A stretch of 22,724 bases of DNA from Kipferlia bialata. Its lineage: Eukaryota; Fornicata. The translations under genes and the position numbers were made by a program. The DNA is taken from contig BDIP01000038.1 of the NCBI GenBank assembly GCA_003568945.1, positions 2,102-24,825 on the forward strand, read 5' to 3'. The notes under the pieces were generated by a model. That model did not search any database and was not told the origin of the DNA. It saw only the letters and a program-made list of their open reading frames with translations. Positions 9,439-20,870 of this stretch are shown here, piece after piece; within the stretch, counting starts at the first letter, position 1; every line of letters begins with the position of its first letter.

Positions 9439-10104
9439 TTACAGGAAGTAGTCGAGTGCACTGGCCTTCTTGGTCTGCACCACAGTGATGCCTAGAGGTG
9501 AGGCATATAACTCTAACACTTATAAATATACACACATACTATATGGACGATACTGTATGGGTATACTACAAAACAATTCACAGCCTATACACATGAGCTA
9601 CTGTACACATACCCTCGACAAAGTCATTGTGCACCAGCTCCCTAGCACCTCTCCTGAGGGCAAGCATACCAGCCTCAACAGTCACTGCCTGGGATAAGGA
9701 CTAAGATCACTGCTACAAATCCAACGAATATAGAATGTTGATGAGTATTGATACCACGGCTGACAGTAAATGAATGTAAGAGTATTGATATACCTTGAGC
9801 TGGGCTCCGTTCATGTCCTCTGTGAATCAAATCATATATACACACTAATAACTAACTGTATACTGAATAGCACACGTGTATATATGTAAATATACCTTGA
9901 GCTGGGCTCCGTTCATGTCCTCTGTGGACCTGGCCAGCTCGTCATAGTTGATCTCGGAGGAGACCTGTGTTAGAGAGAGATCGACAAGACTATGGATATA
10001 TAATAGCCAGGCGTAAATATACCTGCATCTTCTTCGAGTGAATCTCAAGGATCCTCCTCCTGGCCACCTCGTTGGGGAGGGGGAACTCAATCTTACGGTC
10101 AAAC
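9439..10104 (-). CDS. PSMC3: 26S proteasome regulatory ATPase Rpt5 (PSMC3), 3' part
   Basis: The product is one of six AAA+ ATPases in the 19S base, which unfolds substrates and opens the 20S gate. Exons 10023-10104, 9896-9964, 9613-9688 and 9439-9491 join in phase and end in TAA at 9439-9441. The visible 93 residues cover the end of the AAA module and the C-terminal helical domain: [60 protein letters not shown] and [22 protein letters not shown] and the QTKK tail single out Rpt5 among the Rpt paralogues. The C-terminus is YFL where Rpt5 usually ends hydrophobic-Tyr-X, so Phe replaces the penultimate Tyr. The first three quarters of the gene lie in the gap to the right. Confidence 0.93.
9788..9824 (-). 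repeat. 37-bp exact copy of an Rpt5 exon end plus donor
   Basis: 9788-9824 is identical to 9890-9926, which holds the last codons of Rpt5 exon 9896-9964 (EDMNGAQLK) and its gtatat donor. The copy sits 102 bp downstream in the following intron. Sequence on either side differs, so this is not a simple assembly stutter of a longer piece. Confidence 0.9.
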
Positions 10105-10138
10105 CTGGAGGTGAGAAGAGAGACATTGGAAAAAAGAA

Positions 10139-10159
10139 GGGGGGGGGGGGGGGGGGGGG
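10139..10159 (+). repeat. Poly-G tract at the gap edge
   Basis: About 20 consecutive G residues lie in the Rpt5 intron shortly before the assembly gap and probably caused the sequencing break. A poly-C run (about 11038-11050) stands on the other side of the gap. Confidence 0.8.
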
Positions 10160-10179
10160 AAGGGAAAAAGAGAGAGGGG

Positions 10180-11007
10180 NNNNNNNNNNNNNNNNNNNNN
10201 NNNNNNNNNNNNNNNNNNNNNNNNNNNNNNNNNNNNNNNNNNNNNNNNNNNNNNNNNNNNNNNNNNNNNNNNNNNNNNNNNNNNNNNNNNNNNNNNNNNN
10301 NNNNNNNNNNNNNNNNNNNNNNNNNNNNNNNNNNNNNNNNNNNNNNNNNNNNNNNNNNNNNNNNNNNNNNNNNNNNNNNNNNNNNNNNNNNNNNNNNNNN
10401 NNNNNNNNNNNNNNNNNNNNNNNNNNNNNNNNNNNNNNNNNNNNNNNNNNNNNNNNNNNNNNNNNNNNNNNNNNNNNNNNNNNNNNNNNNNNNNNNNNNN
10501 NNNNNNNNNNNNNNNNNNNNNNNNNNNNNNNNNNNNNNNNNNNNNNNNNNNNNNNNNNNNNNNNNNNNNNNNNNNNNNNNNNNNNNNNNNNNNNNNNNNN
10601 NNNNNNNNNNNNNNNNNNNNNNNNNNNNNNNNNNNNNNNNNNNNNNNNNNNNNNNNNNNNNNNNNNNNNNNNNNNNNNNNNNNNNNNNNNNNNNNNNNNN
10701 NNNNNNNNNNNNNNNNNNNNNNNNNNNNNNNNNNNNNNNNNNNNNNNNNNNNNNNNNNNNNNNNNNNNNNNNNNNNNNNNNNNNNNNNNNNNNNNNNNNN
10801 NNNNNNNNNNNNNNNNNNNNNNNNNNNNNNNNNNNNNNNNNNNNNNNNNNNNNNNNNNNNNNNNNNNNNNNNNNNNNNNNNNNNNNNNNNNNNNNNNNNN
10901 NNNNNNNNNNNNNNNNNNNNNNNNNNNNNNNNNNNNNNNNNNNNNNNNNNNNNNNNNNNNNNNNNNNNNNNNNNNNNNNNNNNNNNNNNNNNNNNNNNNN
11001 NNNNNNN
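10180..11007. other. Assembly gap (N run)
   Basis: 828 unresolved bases. The 5' ends of Rpt5 (minus) and REV3 (plus) both point into it, so it should contain a head-to-head promoter region. Its written length is probably not its true length. Confidence 0.98.
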
Positions 11008-11079
11008 GGTGGGCAATACCTACTAGGCATCAAAAAACCCCCCCCCCCCCTTCCCCTCTCTCTCTCCTTCTGACTCTAG

Positions 11080-14000
11080 GCCATGTGCCAGCGCCAGACA
11101 GCCAGTGCATACACCCAGAGGCATGTCTATGATGTCGAGATGGTCATGGCTGTGCCATTCTTCGGATACTACAGGTGCGTAAGAGTAAGAAGTCAGGCTG
11201 CAAGAAGAAGCCGTATGGTTTCCTATTCGTGAATCTCTGTCTCTGACCTACAGAGACGAGAGACTGTTTGCGAGGGTTCGTCTGCTCCGGCCCCCCATGG
11301 TCAAACAGGTGAGGAATAGTAATACACTCCTGTCATGAGTTATATCATCCCCCCCCCCCCCTTCTATTCTTCCTTATCATAGGTGGCGGAGGAGGCCAGG
11401 GAGGGACACATCCTGAACACACGACTGGTCCCATACGATGCCCACCTCTCTCCATTCATGCAGGTACACCGGAATGGCCTTTGAATATATCTACTTACTA
11501 TCTCAATATATGTCCTTGCGTCTCTCTCACCCCCCAGTTCTGCTGTGACCGTGCTGTGTACCCGATGACTGTGACACACTTCACAAGGGGGTGGGTCAGA
11601 GGGGGAGGGGGGAGGGGGGGGGTACATGATCCCCTCCTTCCCTCACCCCTGCCACCCATGTCACCCATGCCTCATACAGTCAGGTAGGGGGAGTGGTATG
11701 TAAGGGAGTGGTATGTATACGTACATGAATACTTAAACATTGTATGATATTTGCTAAATAATTTGCGAAGTCACACTTGTACCACTTCTGTCTATCTCTG
11801 CCCCTCTGCCTCTTACCTCTAGAGAGGTCGATGTCCTTGCCTCAGATGTGCTGCCTGCTGTGTTCGATGTGCCCAAGGTACCCTCACCACCCCTTCCTGT
11901 CATATATACTAAGCCTAGTGTATACACTCTCCTGACTCTAGGGCTGTCCTGTGAGTGAGATTCCCTCTCTGGCCAGGATATGGAAGCAGGAGGTACGGTT
12001 AGATATTAGGGCATCATTGCCGTGCATATGTCTCTCTAATGAGTCTAACCCCCAGTCTCTGAGGCGTGGTGTTGACGTCCCCTCACTAGGTCTCACAGTG
12101 GGTATGTGCATACATGTAGACACTCTCTCTGACCAAGGCCACCAGGTTCATGTTTTATGTATGTACCTGTACACCTATCTACCTTAACATCCAGGCCGAG
12201 CCCTTGAGCTCCGGAAGGGTGTGCACCGCATAGCCAAGGTGGACATGGACAGGGTGCAGAGGGCAGTGCTCAGGTACAGACTCATATCTATGTATATATA
12301 TATATATATATTTACATATACCATGGCAGAGGGCAGTGCGCAGGTGCATACTCTGGTTTATATACACCCACACCATGGAACTTAGATGTGCTTAACACCA
12401 GACGGGCTGCTGAGCGGTGGATGGAGGGGTACACTCCCTCAGCACTCGCAGAGGGTGAGGGCGAGGGCGAGGGGGATGGAATTCTCCACGATGCTCTGTC
12501 CTATGACTCCATGGCACTGCCAGCTGGGTCCATAGTGTCCCAGATAGTAAGGTGGGTGAGCAAATTGGAATAGGTGTCTTCGAAAGTATCTCTTACTGTG
12601 GGTGTAAATGAGAGTGTTTCGATATCCCCACTCACCCCCAGGGATGGTGGCTATGATGCCAGACAGGGTACCATGAGTGATGTGAGTGAGATGGATAGTG
12701 TGTCGGATAGTGACGGGTCTCCATCCAGTAGTCTCTCCCCCTCCCCCAACGCCATTCGCACGGGGTCTGGTCCTAATGAGAAGGGTGGGACTATAGTAAA
12801 GAAGGGTCTATACGGCCAGACCGAGACCATACACACTGTCCCCCAGGGTCAGAGCCACATGGGAAGTGAGGGTGTACACACTGTAGACATTGAGATGGAC
12901 ATGGGTGATGGGGTGGATGTGTCTGATGATGAGAAGTCAGGGGAGGTTCTGCCTGCACCTGAGGCACGTGCACCAGACCCTGCATCCCCTAGAGACCCTT
13001 ATGGTATGGAGCGTGGCATGGCATCTCCACAGCCCATGGTGATGTCCCCATACCTAGCCATGGGGGGTATGACCAGCCCCAGAGAGAGTGGGGGTAAGGG
13101 TGGAAGGGCCACCATCTATGGCACACACCAGAGTCCGAGGCAGGACACACACCCTGCCGTCGACACACAGCGTCCTGACCCAGTAGACCCTGCCATAGTA
13201 GACCCAGAGTCGTCTGAGAGTGCACTGTCCATGCACTTAGACTCAGACTATGAGGAGAGCGAGGTGGGTGTCTAGTATCAGTATTACTGAGATACCATTG
13301 GCCAGATCCGATTGATTGTTGCTATACTTTGTTTTCAATACCTTGTCCCATGGACTATTATTGAAGTGTGTGTGTCCCTTACCCCCAGAATGGCCTTGAG
13401 CACGTGCTGGAGGACATTGATGCACACTACAGTCAGACACAGTCCCAACAAGGGGAGGGGGAGGGTGGGGCAGGGTGTGATGGGGGAAGGGGGGCAGGGG
13501 CCTCAGACTCTGAGGGTGATTGTGGGGGATATCCACCCAGTGATGATGATAGTGAGGGTGAGGGTGCATCTGTGGCAGATGATGTAGAGATGGGTGTTGA
13601 TGAGGGGTCAGAAGAGGGTAGTGAGACAGAGGTTGTGGATAGCTCAGAGGGACACACAGAGAGTGATGATGAAGAGAGTGATACCTCTGAGGTTGAGATG
13701 CGTCTCTCATCCTCTGTTGTTGACCACCCCCCTGCTGTACTGTCTGGCACACCCCGCACAGACCAAGTGCCACAGTGCATAGAAGGAGACATGGACAGCC
13801 CTGTGCCCAACCCCTCCACCCAGTCCCCTCTTGGTGACACACTGCCTGCCCTGCAGCATCCAGACGACAGATGGGGGTTCCTGCCAGGTATGTATGGCCT
13901 CATGTCATTACCATTACCCTCTGTGTCCTAGTATTCTCGTATTGTTATCCCTCATATACCAGGTGCCCAGAACAAGGGCCATGCCACTCTGGAGGGTGGG

Positions 14001-17000
14001 ATGGCAGACCCCACCCAGAGGTCACAGGCAGGGGCATCTGCCACACTGCCACCCTTGCAGGTAAGGGTATATGGAGGGCAAATATACTAATATAGGGGTA
14101 CACGGGGTCTTGTACACGTATCCTCCCTCACAACCCAGGACAGTGAGAGAGTGCTAGTCCCCCTCCGGTACAGCAGACTACAGGACATTCCCCCTAGACC
14201 CTTCACATACGCTGGGGAGACATACCCCTTCAGTGCAGACACGGGTATCAGTACGGGGGGACACTTGGGTATGGGACACTTAGAGTACAGAAATTTCTAT
14301 GTTTTACATGTATTGTAAGAGAACTCACGTCTCACCCCTAGCCAAGCAGGGTGTGGGTGGGAGGGGCAGCAGGGAGAGGGCCAGACTGGGGGACTGGGTG
14401 GGGGCAGGTCTCAGTGCCTACCAGCATGCACCCGAGTATGGGGTGGAGACTGACCCTGACCAGAGGTGGAGGGTGGGGGTGAGGGGCCTGGCCAGTGTCA
14501 GGGAGGTGGTGGATAAGGGGTTGCTGACACTCCACAAGCACACCCTCCCTCCCTTGGTACTGCCTATTAGATCAGGCAACGTAGGGGAGAGGGATGTACA
14601 TAGGAGTGAGGATAGAGCGGCCAGGAGGGCGAGGCGCAAGAGAGAGAGGGAGGAGTGGGAGAGCGCCAGGGCGGAGAGGAGAGAGAGGAGGGAGGAGAGG
14701 AGACGTGCTGCCCTGGAGAGTGAGGAGGGAGGGGAGGACGTGGCCATGATATCCCAGTCACAGTCTCCCTCTCCCCCTCTCTCCCCTTCCCCGTCACCCT
14801 CACCCTCACCCTCCCCTTCCCCTGGTTCTCCCACATCCAAGAGTCCTTCACTCAAACAGGTAGAGACCTGGTACTACCCCTATCAATGGTTCCGTTGTAT
14901 TCTACATTATTTGCCTCTAAGGCCCCTCTCACCCCCATGTGCTGTCTGCCAAGTATGCCGCACTCAAGGCAGCTGCAGCCACAGTCAACCTGGACGACAA
15001 GGTGTGTGTGGACACTACTATTCTAATTCCTCATATGCATCTGCCTACTCTACATAGTGTATACCTCACTCCAGGTGTCCCTCACCGTCATGGCCCTTGA
15101 GACTGTACCCGATGGGTCTCTGGTGGTGTACAGTCTGTTTGATGTCGATGCAGATGGGGCAGCTGTGCTGGCAGGGGTGTCTGGGTCGGGGGAGCCCCTC
15201 AGACTAAGAGACGTGCTCAAGGTGGGGGGGGATCCATCATATATATATGTATGTGGTATCAGTATGTCTCTGTCTCTCCTGCTGACCTTACACCAGGTTG
15301 GTGTCCTCTATGTACAGGGCGCCATCCCCCTGCTGTCCATCAGGACATGCCTACCAGCAGACCCTAATAGGATACACGCACTCACACCGGCACCGGATGC
15401 AGGCACCCTTCTCACAGAGGTCAGTATGGACACACTTACGATGCCAACCATTTCTTTGCATTCCATATCTCTCCCTAAACCCAGGTCCTGCCCTCCACCA
15501 TCCTGGATATTGACCCTGACATCCTACTATCCTGGCAGCATCACTCAGAGGGACTGGGTGGGTGTATGTCTGAGAATAGGACTACTATACTGTGTTCTTC
15601 ACTACCGTCGATTTCCCTCGTTGCCTCACCCCTAGGCCGTCTGTCCTCGTTGTGTTGGCAGCGAGGCCTAGACCTGCCACTCAAGCTGTCAAGGCTGAGG
15701 GAGCCTGTCCCGTGGAGACCGAGGGGACAGCAGAGGGAGCCTGATCTGGTATGTGTGGTGTAGTATACTAGATATGGTCTCTCTACCGGATCTTGATATA
15801 CATTCATTCATCCAGTTACATCTTCTATGAATGACTCTCCCCAACCCCAGACCGTGACTGGTCGCATTGTGATGTCCTCCTGGCACGTGTGTAAGAGTGA
15901 GCTGAAGCTGATGCGATACAGCACAGAGGCAGTGCAGATGGAGGTAGGGGGAGATATATCCTCGCCCCTGGATATCCCACTATCATTGTGCATATTCATA
16001 TGTGCCAGCCTATTTACATGTCTAACCCTCCAGGTCTTGGGTCGCTACACCCCCGTTGTCAACAACCAACTGCTCTCTCTAGCACTGAAGACTGGACACG
16101 GCACACAGACAGGAGATGGGGAGGAGGAGGGAGAGAGTGATGGGCAGAGACCCCAGTTCAGACCCCTCCAGTCAACAGAGTTACTGACTAGCGCCTCTGA
16201 GGTCAGTACGGATACAGTAGCCCAATATTTACCATCCTCTTTTTGTGTACTTTCTCCCCCTTGACCTCCAGGGCGCCTCCTCCTCCTCCCCCATCTTCGG
16301 TGTCTCTCCCTGTGCCAGGGTCTCCGCCCTCAGTGCCGTCAGAAGGTGGGGAGCCCTGCAGTGTGTTGTATCAAACTTCCAGTCATGACAGTATTCCGAT
16401 TATGTTTGTTCTACTCTCCATAATCATGTGAGTTGACTCCCTCTGGAAACTGACTCCAGGCTAGTTGACCTGACTTTGACAGACATCGAGGCCTTGGACG
16501 CATTTGACTTCATACCGAGGTACACAAGTGTTCGGAGTATGTGTCACTTCTACATTGTACATCCCTCGATATCATCAGTTCACGTATTACCACTCATTAT
16601 CAGGACAGCTGAGCTCTCCCGTGTGTTTGGAGTGGACTACCAGTCTGTGTACACAAGGTACGACTTGGTCCCACGATCATTGTTCTATGCCCCATACTGT
16701 TGTCCTAGAGTATATACCCAATTCGTCGTCTACACCGGATCCCCTGACCCCTGAGGCAGTCTTTATAAACACTATATATACTATATACATACTTTATATA
16801 TATATTTTTACATACTATGTATACCCCTGACCCCTTCAGAGGCAGTCAGTTCCGAGTGGAGTCCTTCCTCACCAGACTCAGCCTGCGCCACAACTACGCG
16901 ATGCCAAGTCCAAGTCCACAGGAGGTGAGTAGTATACTCGGCGACTCCCATGATACCTGCATTAACCCCTAGGTGTCTGAGATGGATGCGCCAGAGTCCA

Positions 17001-19042
17001 TCCCCCTAGTGTCAGAGCCCATGCTCGGTTATATATCAGACCCAGTGGCCGTGCTGGACTTCCAGTCTCTCTACCCCAGTGTCATGATCGCATACAACAT
17101 GTGCTACACAACACTGATCGGGAAGCCACCTCAGGTACCTAATTACCATATCATATGGTGTCTACACGACGATAACACCTCTTCTTCCAACCCCCAGGTC
17201 TCCCTGCCCACCCCCATCCAGCTCAGCTGTGTCAGATACAGACCAGACGCAGAGGAACTGGCATCACTTAACCCTAGGTGGGGGTGTGTCTAGCGTAACC
17301 CTTGGTTTATGGTCGTTCTCGATGGCGTATCCTGTGGCATCTATTTTCATTTACCCTACTGACTTCAGCACTGACTTCTATACGGCTCCCAATGGGTGCA
17401 TGTTTGTGAGACAGAAAGTGCGGCAGGGAATACTAGGTGACAACACATGTCTCCCGCTATCATATTGTCTTCGGTAGTTCCCTCCCAATCCTATCCGCCT
17501 GAGTGTCTATGTTATATATGTACCTCTCCCCCCTGACTGTAAGGCACCATGCTGATGGAGATCCTGAACACCAGGGCCATGATCAAACCTGCCATGAACA
17601 AGATGGACAGGCGGAGCTACGCTAGGTGAGTGTGGTGTCAGTATGTGTGCAAGCGTATGGCAGTCTTGGCATCTTCCTGATTGTCAGGCGTGTACTGGAT
17701 GCTAGACAGATGGCCTTAAAGATGGTTGCCAACACCTCCTTCGGTTACACCCATGCATCGTTCAGTGGTAGGATGCCCAGTATCCTCATCGGAGATAGCA
17801 TCGTGTCAACAAGGTGCGGTCGGGTTTGTGGTACCGTCATCGTATACTTCCCTTAACATATTGCGTCATCTCTACCCCCAGTAGGCAGACCCTCGAGCGT
17901 GCCATCCGGTTTGTGGAGAGAGAGTATGCCCCAGCTGAGGTGGTCTACAGTGACACCGACAGTCTGTTTGTCAGGTTCAAGGGGGACACAAGGTGCGTTG
18001 CTTAGTGTACTGATTGTGACTCTTCTGCTCACTTTCAGCGGTGCGTACCAGTGTACTGATTGTCTCTTTATCTCTGACTCTCAGGGCAGAAGCGTTCAGA
18101 AAGGCTAGAGAGATCTGCCGCATAGTGACCGAGAGAAACCCCTTCCCAGTCATTCTCAAGGTGAGTCCATGCATTATATTTGTATTACTTACTTTCCTTG
18201 TGTCCATGACACTCGCTCATCTGCAGTTTGAGAAGATGTACCAGCCGTGTGTGATGGTGACCAAGAAGCACTACACAGGTATGGTGGGCATCTGTGTGAG
18301 AGTGTGATTTGTGGAGTTGTGTGGAGTGGATGTACACCCTCTCACTCCAGGCTGGATGTATGAGACGGAGACTGCCAAGCCGAGGCTGGAGGCCAAGGGC
18401 AATGAGATGATCAGGCGTGATGCCTGTGGACTCACAAGGAGGTGGGGCATGTTGGTGACACTTGGTCCGAGTATGGTTGTCACTCTCTGAATGGTGGTAG
18501 TTTCACGTGAATACATTTTCCATTAATGGAGTGATTTCTTGCTTGATCCCATATACATATACATACATCCATCCCTCTGACCCAGGATCATGCGTGCCGT
18601 GGTCACTGCATTGTTCAGAACCAACGATCTGTCAAAGGCAAAGCAGGTATGGCAGCGTTGATGTGATTATTGGTGGAGGTGCTTCCATTAGTAACCATAT
18701 TCTATGAATATTCTGACCCTCTCGTATTGATCGACTCTCACCCATAGGCACTCCAACGCCACCTCCACCTGGTCCGTACCAACCAGTCCCCCCTCTCCGA
18801 CTATGTCTTTGCCAAGGCTGTGCGACTAGGAACATACAGGTTTGTAAATGTACTCCACATGTAGGTATGTGTATATTCATGTATGTACAGGTGTATCTAT
18901 CACTGTACACCAATATACTGTATATCGCGGTTTCCCTGTCCTCACTGTGCAGGGGCCCCTCCTCCCTCCCCCCTGCTGCCCTGGTGGCACTCAGACTGGC
19001 AGGCCAGAACCCATTCATAGACCAGGTGCGGCACTCTCCTTA

Positions 19043-19082
<40 letters not shown>

Positions 19083-20870
19083 TCTGACCCAGGGTGCCAA
19101 GGCCCAGTCTGAGGAGGCAGAGAGAAAGGCAGCTGGAAGGGGAGAGAGGGTGGCCTTTGTGGTGTGTCAGAACAGTGCATCTGACACGGTCAAGGGGAGG
19201 CACGGCTTTAAAGAGTATATCACTCAATTACTGTGTCGTTCCAATTGCTATGTACTATTTCAGTATATGACCACTCACTGTCAAGTGTGGAACCCCCCAC
19301 CTCCCTAGCCGAGGTTGTCAGTGGCAGTAGGGTACACATACCTGATGCAAAGTACTACATCGACAGACAGGTGGGTGCTATTAGAGAGTACCCTTCCCTA
19401 ACTTACTCCATCTCCCCCTCCCCCTCAGGTCCTCCCTGCCAATACCCTTGTCTCTCTCTCTCTTCTTTCTATCTCCCTATGATCTCTCACCCCCAGGTCC
19501 TGCCTGCCATTGATAGGGTGGTGTCCCTCTCCGGGGCAGACGTCACTCTCTGGGCCAGGTATGGGTGTATGTTCCATTTACAGTGACTGTCTGCTCTATT
19601 TGTGATATTTAAGAGTGTCCTCTACGCTTTTGCTATTTTTCTATTGTCTCTCCTGGTATTCTTTACTGTAACTATACCCCTCCCACCCCCAGAGAGGGCC
19701 GGGGCAGAGGCAGAGGGGGAGGTGTCTCTGTCCCCATGCTGCACTCTGTGGCACAGGCATCAGACAGAGTGGTGCTAGACACGGCAGGTACACTCAGGGT
19801 CCCAGTACTGATCCATTTTCTTATATATGTATGGATAGACACCCTTCGTTAACTCAGGCCCCGTACCCCCTCTCCACTCCACCTCCCGTGGTTGGCAGAG
19901 TGGATACCCCTTCTTTGCTGCCAGACACAAGAACCAGTACCGACGCAGCATGTACACACTACTAAACACAGACCAGGTGGGTGGGACATTTCGAAGGCAC
20001 TCGATTGCCTGACGTTCACTGCGTAGTGATTGTGTATATAGTACTAACCCACAGAACATAGCCGGGAAGGCACAGCGGCAGAAGGGTGGGAAGGGATCCG
20101 ACCATGCCAAGGATAAGGGGTCCAAGGGTGGCCGCCAGATATCGCTGCCAGGCAGTCTGAGACCGGGGGCCAGGTGCGTACCTTGTATCTATCTTACTAT
20201 TTCTTTCTGTATGTGCTCCCCTCACCTCAGGTGTGGCTGTTGCGGTGTACCCACTCCACCGGCAGGTAAGGATTATAGTAGTAAATTGTATTGTATTATA
20301 TCGTAAGTGAGTAAAGTGCATTCAGTCACGTTTTCACGTAGCTACATGACAAACCCCAGGCGGTGAGCCAGTCACCCTGTGTGCATCGTGTAGGGCCATG
20401 CCCCATGCAGTGTATGCCACGGCATCACACAGGGTCAGCGCGGCAGAGAGAAGGTGAGACTGTGTCTTCATATCCCACAATCTATATTATCATTGCATGC
20501 TTTGGTACTACCAATCATTTCACCTCACATACTTGCTTAGTGTACATAGTAGTTTTCTTGATGTGAGTTTTACTATTCATTCCACTGATCCTCAGCTACT
20601 ACGGTCTGCGTAAGATCTGCCGGAGGTGTGGGGGGACCGACACAGACGGAAGGGTCATATGCAGTCACGTGATGTGCCCAATATGGGGGAAGGTGAGATA
20701 TGAGAGGCTTTCTTACACTTCTATGTCTCCCATATATGCTATATGTAAGCAATCCTCATTAACACCAGCTAGTGTCTGCGCGGGCCAGGCTTGAACAGGC
20801 CGAGGAGCTGATGGGGGTGCTGTCACATGTGGGGAGGGTGGTGTTTAACGCAAGAGAGGGCGCTGACTAG
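11080..20870 (+). CDS. REV3: DNA polymerase zeta catalytic subunit REV3, all but the N-terminus
   Basis: The product is a B-family polymerase that extends past DNA lesions, with Rev7 and the Pol31/Pol32-type subunits, in the nucleus. I assign 47 exons (first 11080-11174, last 20769-20870 ending TAG). They join in phase to 5574 nt, 1857 codons. Visible domains by residue: N-terminal domain 1-200 ([17 protein letters not shown]); an acidic low-complexity linker about 220-620; a Ser-Pro repeat and Arg/Glu-rich helix about 760-840; an exonuclease-like domain from about 860 ([20 protein letters not shown]) whose exo I acid is not conserved; then the polymerase core. Catalytic motifs are DFQSLYPS (17057-17080), [10 protein letters not shown] (17719-17748) and YSDTDS (17946-17963). 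TKKHYTGWMYET matches the KKRY region. The C-terminus has CysA (CGCC...CASC, 20231-20453) and CysB (CRRC-x10-C-x4-C, 20596-20692), the latter being the Fe-S site that binds Pol31. All catalytic residues are present. Exons 14139-14268 and 14954-15001 have debatable borders. About 100 N-terminal residues lie in the gap. Confidence 0.96.
12256..12345 (+). repeat. REV3 exon end copied into the next intron
   Basis: The last bases of exon 12195-12273 plus its donor (gcagagggcagtgctcaggt, 12256-12275) recur with one mismatch at 12326-12345, 70 bp downstream, after a (TA)n spacer. The copy keeps the GT. Confidence 0.85.
12451..12479 (+). repeat. In-frame GAGGGx minisatellite in REV3
   Basis: Tandem gagggc-type hexamers encode alternating Glu-Gly ([10 protein letters not shown]) in the exon leading into the acidic linker. 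Confidence 0.8.
14754..14830 (+). repeat. Ser-Pro coding repeat in REV3
   Basis: Tandem cc(t/g)tc(a/c) units encode a run of Ser-Pro dipeptides ([18 protein letters not shown]) directly after the Arg/Glu-rich helix. This is likely a disordered, proline-directed phosphorylatable linker. Confidence 0.85.
16741..16849 (+). repeat. REV3 exon start and acceptor copied into the upstream intron
   Basis: cccctgacccct-gaggcagtc at 16741-16761 is a shortened copy of cccctgaccccttcagaggcagtc at 16824-16847, which is the branch site, acceptor and first codons of exon 16840-16924. The copy has lost the AG. Confidence 0.75.
17991..18066 (+). repeat. Donor-side duplication in a REV3 intron
   Basis: ggtgcgt...gtgtactgattgt at 17992-18017 recurs at 18040-18063, 46-48 bp apart. 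The first copy is the donor of exon 17882-17992. The second follows a tttcag acceptor-like site. Confidence 0.7.
19049..19081 (+). repeat. (CT)n microsatellite in a REV3 intron
   Basis: About 33 bp of CT dinucleotides precede ctgacccag, the acceptor of exon 19093-19214, and act as a long pyrimidine tract. Confidence 0.9.
19426..19509 (+). repeat. Acceptor-side duplication before a REV3 exon
   Basis: caggtcct(c/g)cctgcca occurs at 19426-19441 and again at 19494-19509, where it is the true acceptor and start of exon 19497-19558. The offset is 68 bp and the upstream copy still has a usable-looking AG. Confidence 0.75.

Noticed and set aside
13243-13903. Long open stretches antisense to REV3 (199 and 156 codons)
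   Set aside because: They are the complement of the low-complexity REV3 linker exon. Composition bias keeps them open, and they have no splice sites or recognisable content.
14418-14855. 145-codon antisense open stretch
   Set aside because: It is the shadow of the REV3 Ser-Pro and Arg/Glu-rich exon.
14921-14953. REV3 exon starting at 14921 after ctctaag
   Set aside because: It would break the phase with the preceding exon. Starting at 14954 after ccaag keeps phase 0 and matches the family.
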